From: Rosistilla carotiformis
GTDB taxonomy: Bacteria; Planctomycetota; Planctomycetia; Pirellulales; Pirellulaceae
Assembly: GCF_007753095.1 (NCBI RefSeq)
Contig: NZ_CP036348.1
Coordinates: forward strand, 3,472,001 to 3,536,000
Direction: 5' to 3'
Length of the DNA: 64,000 bases
Part shown: positions 62,960-64,000 of the stretch, piece by piece
Position numbering within the stretch: the first letter of the stretch is position 1
How the letters are laid out: the number at the start of each line of letters is the position of its first letter
Made by a program: the position numbers and the translations under genes
Notes under the pieces: model-generated
Told to the model about the DNA's origin: nothing
The model's input: only the letters and a program-made list of their open reading frames with translations
The model's database searches: none

Positions 62960-64000
62960 CTAGAGTGCGGGCTGCAACAGGCAATCGCGATGCGTTGCGA
63001 AGAACGGTGGCAGCCCTTGCAGTTCGACAAAATAATCTTCCATGCGTCCCGATGAAGGACGCGAAATTTGCAGCGTCCAGATTTCTCCCTGCTGCGATTC
63101 GGGAACACCCACAAATTGTTCGGGGGCCGAGATCTTTGTCTTTTCCCAAACGGACTTCCCTTGCGGGTCTGAGACCGCAACGGCGACCACTTCGCCTCCG
63201 TCGCCGTAGGCTTTGACGCCAAATTGCTTGGTTCCCGGGGGGACGTAGAAGTAGAGTTTGCCGACGGAGTAAACCAACCGCACGCGCCCCGTTTCGCTGG
63301 AGATGACGGTCGGGCAATTGGTCGCTTCCAAGGAAAACTTGTTCGGGCCGACATCGATTGGGATTTGGTAGATTCCGGATTCTGGAGCGACAAAACCAAG
63401 CGAGCCGGTCGTATCGAGCGGAACCTCACCGATTGGCAACTTCTTGCCGCTCGGCGCGATCGCTTCGACAACCACCGGCGTCCCGGTGTAGTTACCGACG
63501 TGGCTGTGGTTCAGCTTCAGTTCCACTGGAGTGCCGCTTTCGGCAAACAGCACAAACGTTCCCGAGCCGCGAAGCGTGAAATTGGGCTGCGGCAGCATCG
63601 CGTCGGGTTTCAACGGCTTTAACGGAATGAAAGTTGTCCCGTCGGTTTCGTATTTGGGGAACCGTTGGAACTTGTTTCCCGGATGTAGATCGTCGAGATA
63701 TTTCTGATCGATTTCGACGGTCCGTTGGGTGTCGCCGGATGTCGTTTTCAACGTGCCAGTGACATCGATCAAATGCAGTTCCCTGGCACCGTCGTAGAAT
63801 CCAATCAACGGTCGCTGTTGCGGATCGTGAACTCGGCAGCTTTCAAAATCGACGCCACCGACGTCCAATTGGTTGCCCGCTCGCGAGGCGAAAAAAATCG
63901 TTGGCGTCGTCGGTTTGCTGGCTCCTGGTTCCAGGCGGCAGTTGATGAAACGGACGCGTGCCCCGGCGGCCGGTTTGCGGTTCATCGTCGCGACGGGACC
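62960..64000 (-). CDS. Probable beta-helix surface protein, 5' end outside the window
   Basis: The frame is open to the right edge, with GPVAT before the first ATG (63985), so the true start lies beyond it; 346 residues visible. The first ~110 read as the last turns of a right-handed beta-helix (VRFINCRLEPGASKPTTPTIFF, VGGVDFESCRVHDPQQRPL). The C-terminal 200 residues are a beta-sandwich with GSGTFVLFAESGTPVELKLNHSHVGNYTG and KLYFYVPPGTKQFGVKAYGDGG, the kind of ending seen in secreted pectate-lyase-like or carbohydrate-active proteins. Catalytic residues are not visible in this part. The next gene, on the same strand, encodes a secreted protein. Confidence 0.75.
   Translation of the reverse strand, partial: GPVATMNRKPAAGARVRFINCRLEPGASKPTTPTIFFASRAGNQLDVGGVDFESCRVHDPQQRPLIGFYDGARELHLIDVTGTLKTTSGDTQRTVEIDQKYLDDLHPGNKFQRFPKYETDGTTFIPLKPLKPDAMLPQPNFTLRGSGTFVLFAESGTPVELKLNHSHVGNYTGTPVVVEAIAPSGKKLPIGEVPLDTTGSLGFVAPESGIYQIPIDVGPNKFSLEATNCPTVISSETGRVRLVYSVGKLYFYVPPGTKQFGVKAYGDGGEVVAVAVSDPQGKSVWEKTKISAPEQFVGVPESQQGEIWTLQISRPSSGRMEDYFVELQGLPPFFATHRDCLLQPAL

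Noticed and set aside
1-64000. tRNA, rRNA or riboswitch genes
   Set aside because: I looked for the usual conserved cores in gaps between genes and saw none, but without a covariance search I cannot exclude a short RNA.

Overview
The window looks like chromosomal DNA of a planctomycete, most likely from the Pirellulaceae (Rhodopirellula/Rosistilla-like). This rests on the families present: three DUF1559 proteins with the prepilin-like N-terminus, two very large secreted proteins of the membrane-bound dehydrogenase plus c-type heme (PVC-type) kind, a sulfatase, a TIGR03067-type secreted protein, a DUF3500-like protein, an ECF sigma factor paired with a Ser/Thr kinase, and a Cys-rich porin. Genes are loosely packed on both strands, with few long operons. 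No rRNA, tRNA or CRISPR array was recognised. The genus is inference; the phylum is well supported.

Layout. 1-6800: the 3' part of a GDSL/dehydrogenase/heme protein cut by the left edge, a membrane-anchored P-loop ATPase, a secreted protein and a tiny lipoprotein. 6824-12821: a DUF1559 gene, then a minus-strand sugar operon (TIM-barrel isomerase fused to a ribulose-phosphate 3-epimerase, plus two zinc-type dehydrogenases) facing a DeoR-type repressor, with a near-perfect palindrome in the shared control region. 12949-21000: Cys-rich porin, acpS-trpS, a RimB-like protease with a RimK ligase carrying a TrkA-C domain, a TSUP permease with a MarR regulator and its palindrome, and a second DUF1559 gene. 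21245-36608: a 1661-residue di-heme multidomain protein, a membrane protein, sulfatase, MsrA, SelO, a ceramidase-like hydrolase, a Dabb protein, a beta-propeller glycosidase and a quinone oxidoreductase. 36796-42328: a cluster of stress- and envelope-type genes (EcsC, GlsB, DJ-1/PfpI, general-stress flavin protein, MgtC) with a sigma-54-like promoter before the DJ-1 gene.

42703-44778 is a Tad-like trio (TadE, vWA/TadG, TadE). It is followed by a 950 bp gene-free stretch ending in eight 20 bp tandem units whose junctions form GAATCGATTC palindromes, directly in front of the third DUF1559 gene. The lipoprotein gene behind that one is split by a complete ISAs1-family element with 16 bp inverted ends and a perfect 10 bp target duplication; removing the element restores the reading frame. 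48742-53395 holds a DUF3500-like protein and a translationally coupled NCS1 permease/polyol dehydrogenase pair. 53430-53917 is a cluster of GC-rich palindromic repeats. 54086-64000 holds an RND efflux pair, a kinase that overlaps the RND gene tail to tail, its ECF sigma factor, a secreted protein and the C-terminal part of a probable beta-helix protein cut by the right edge.

The most interesting systems are the sugar operon with its operator, the RimK/TrkA-C fusion beside a RimB-like protease, the 20 bp palindrome array with its DUF1559 gene, and the datable IS disruption. Start codons were moved inward wherever a signal peptide, a Shine-Dalgarno-like motif or the known domain boundary favoured it. 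All residue numbers are my own counts from the chosen start.
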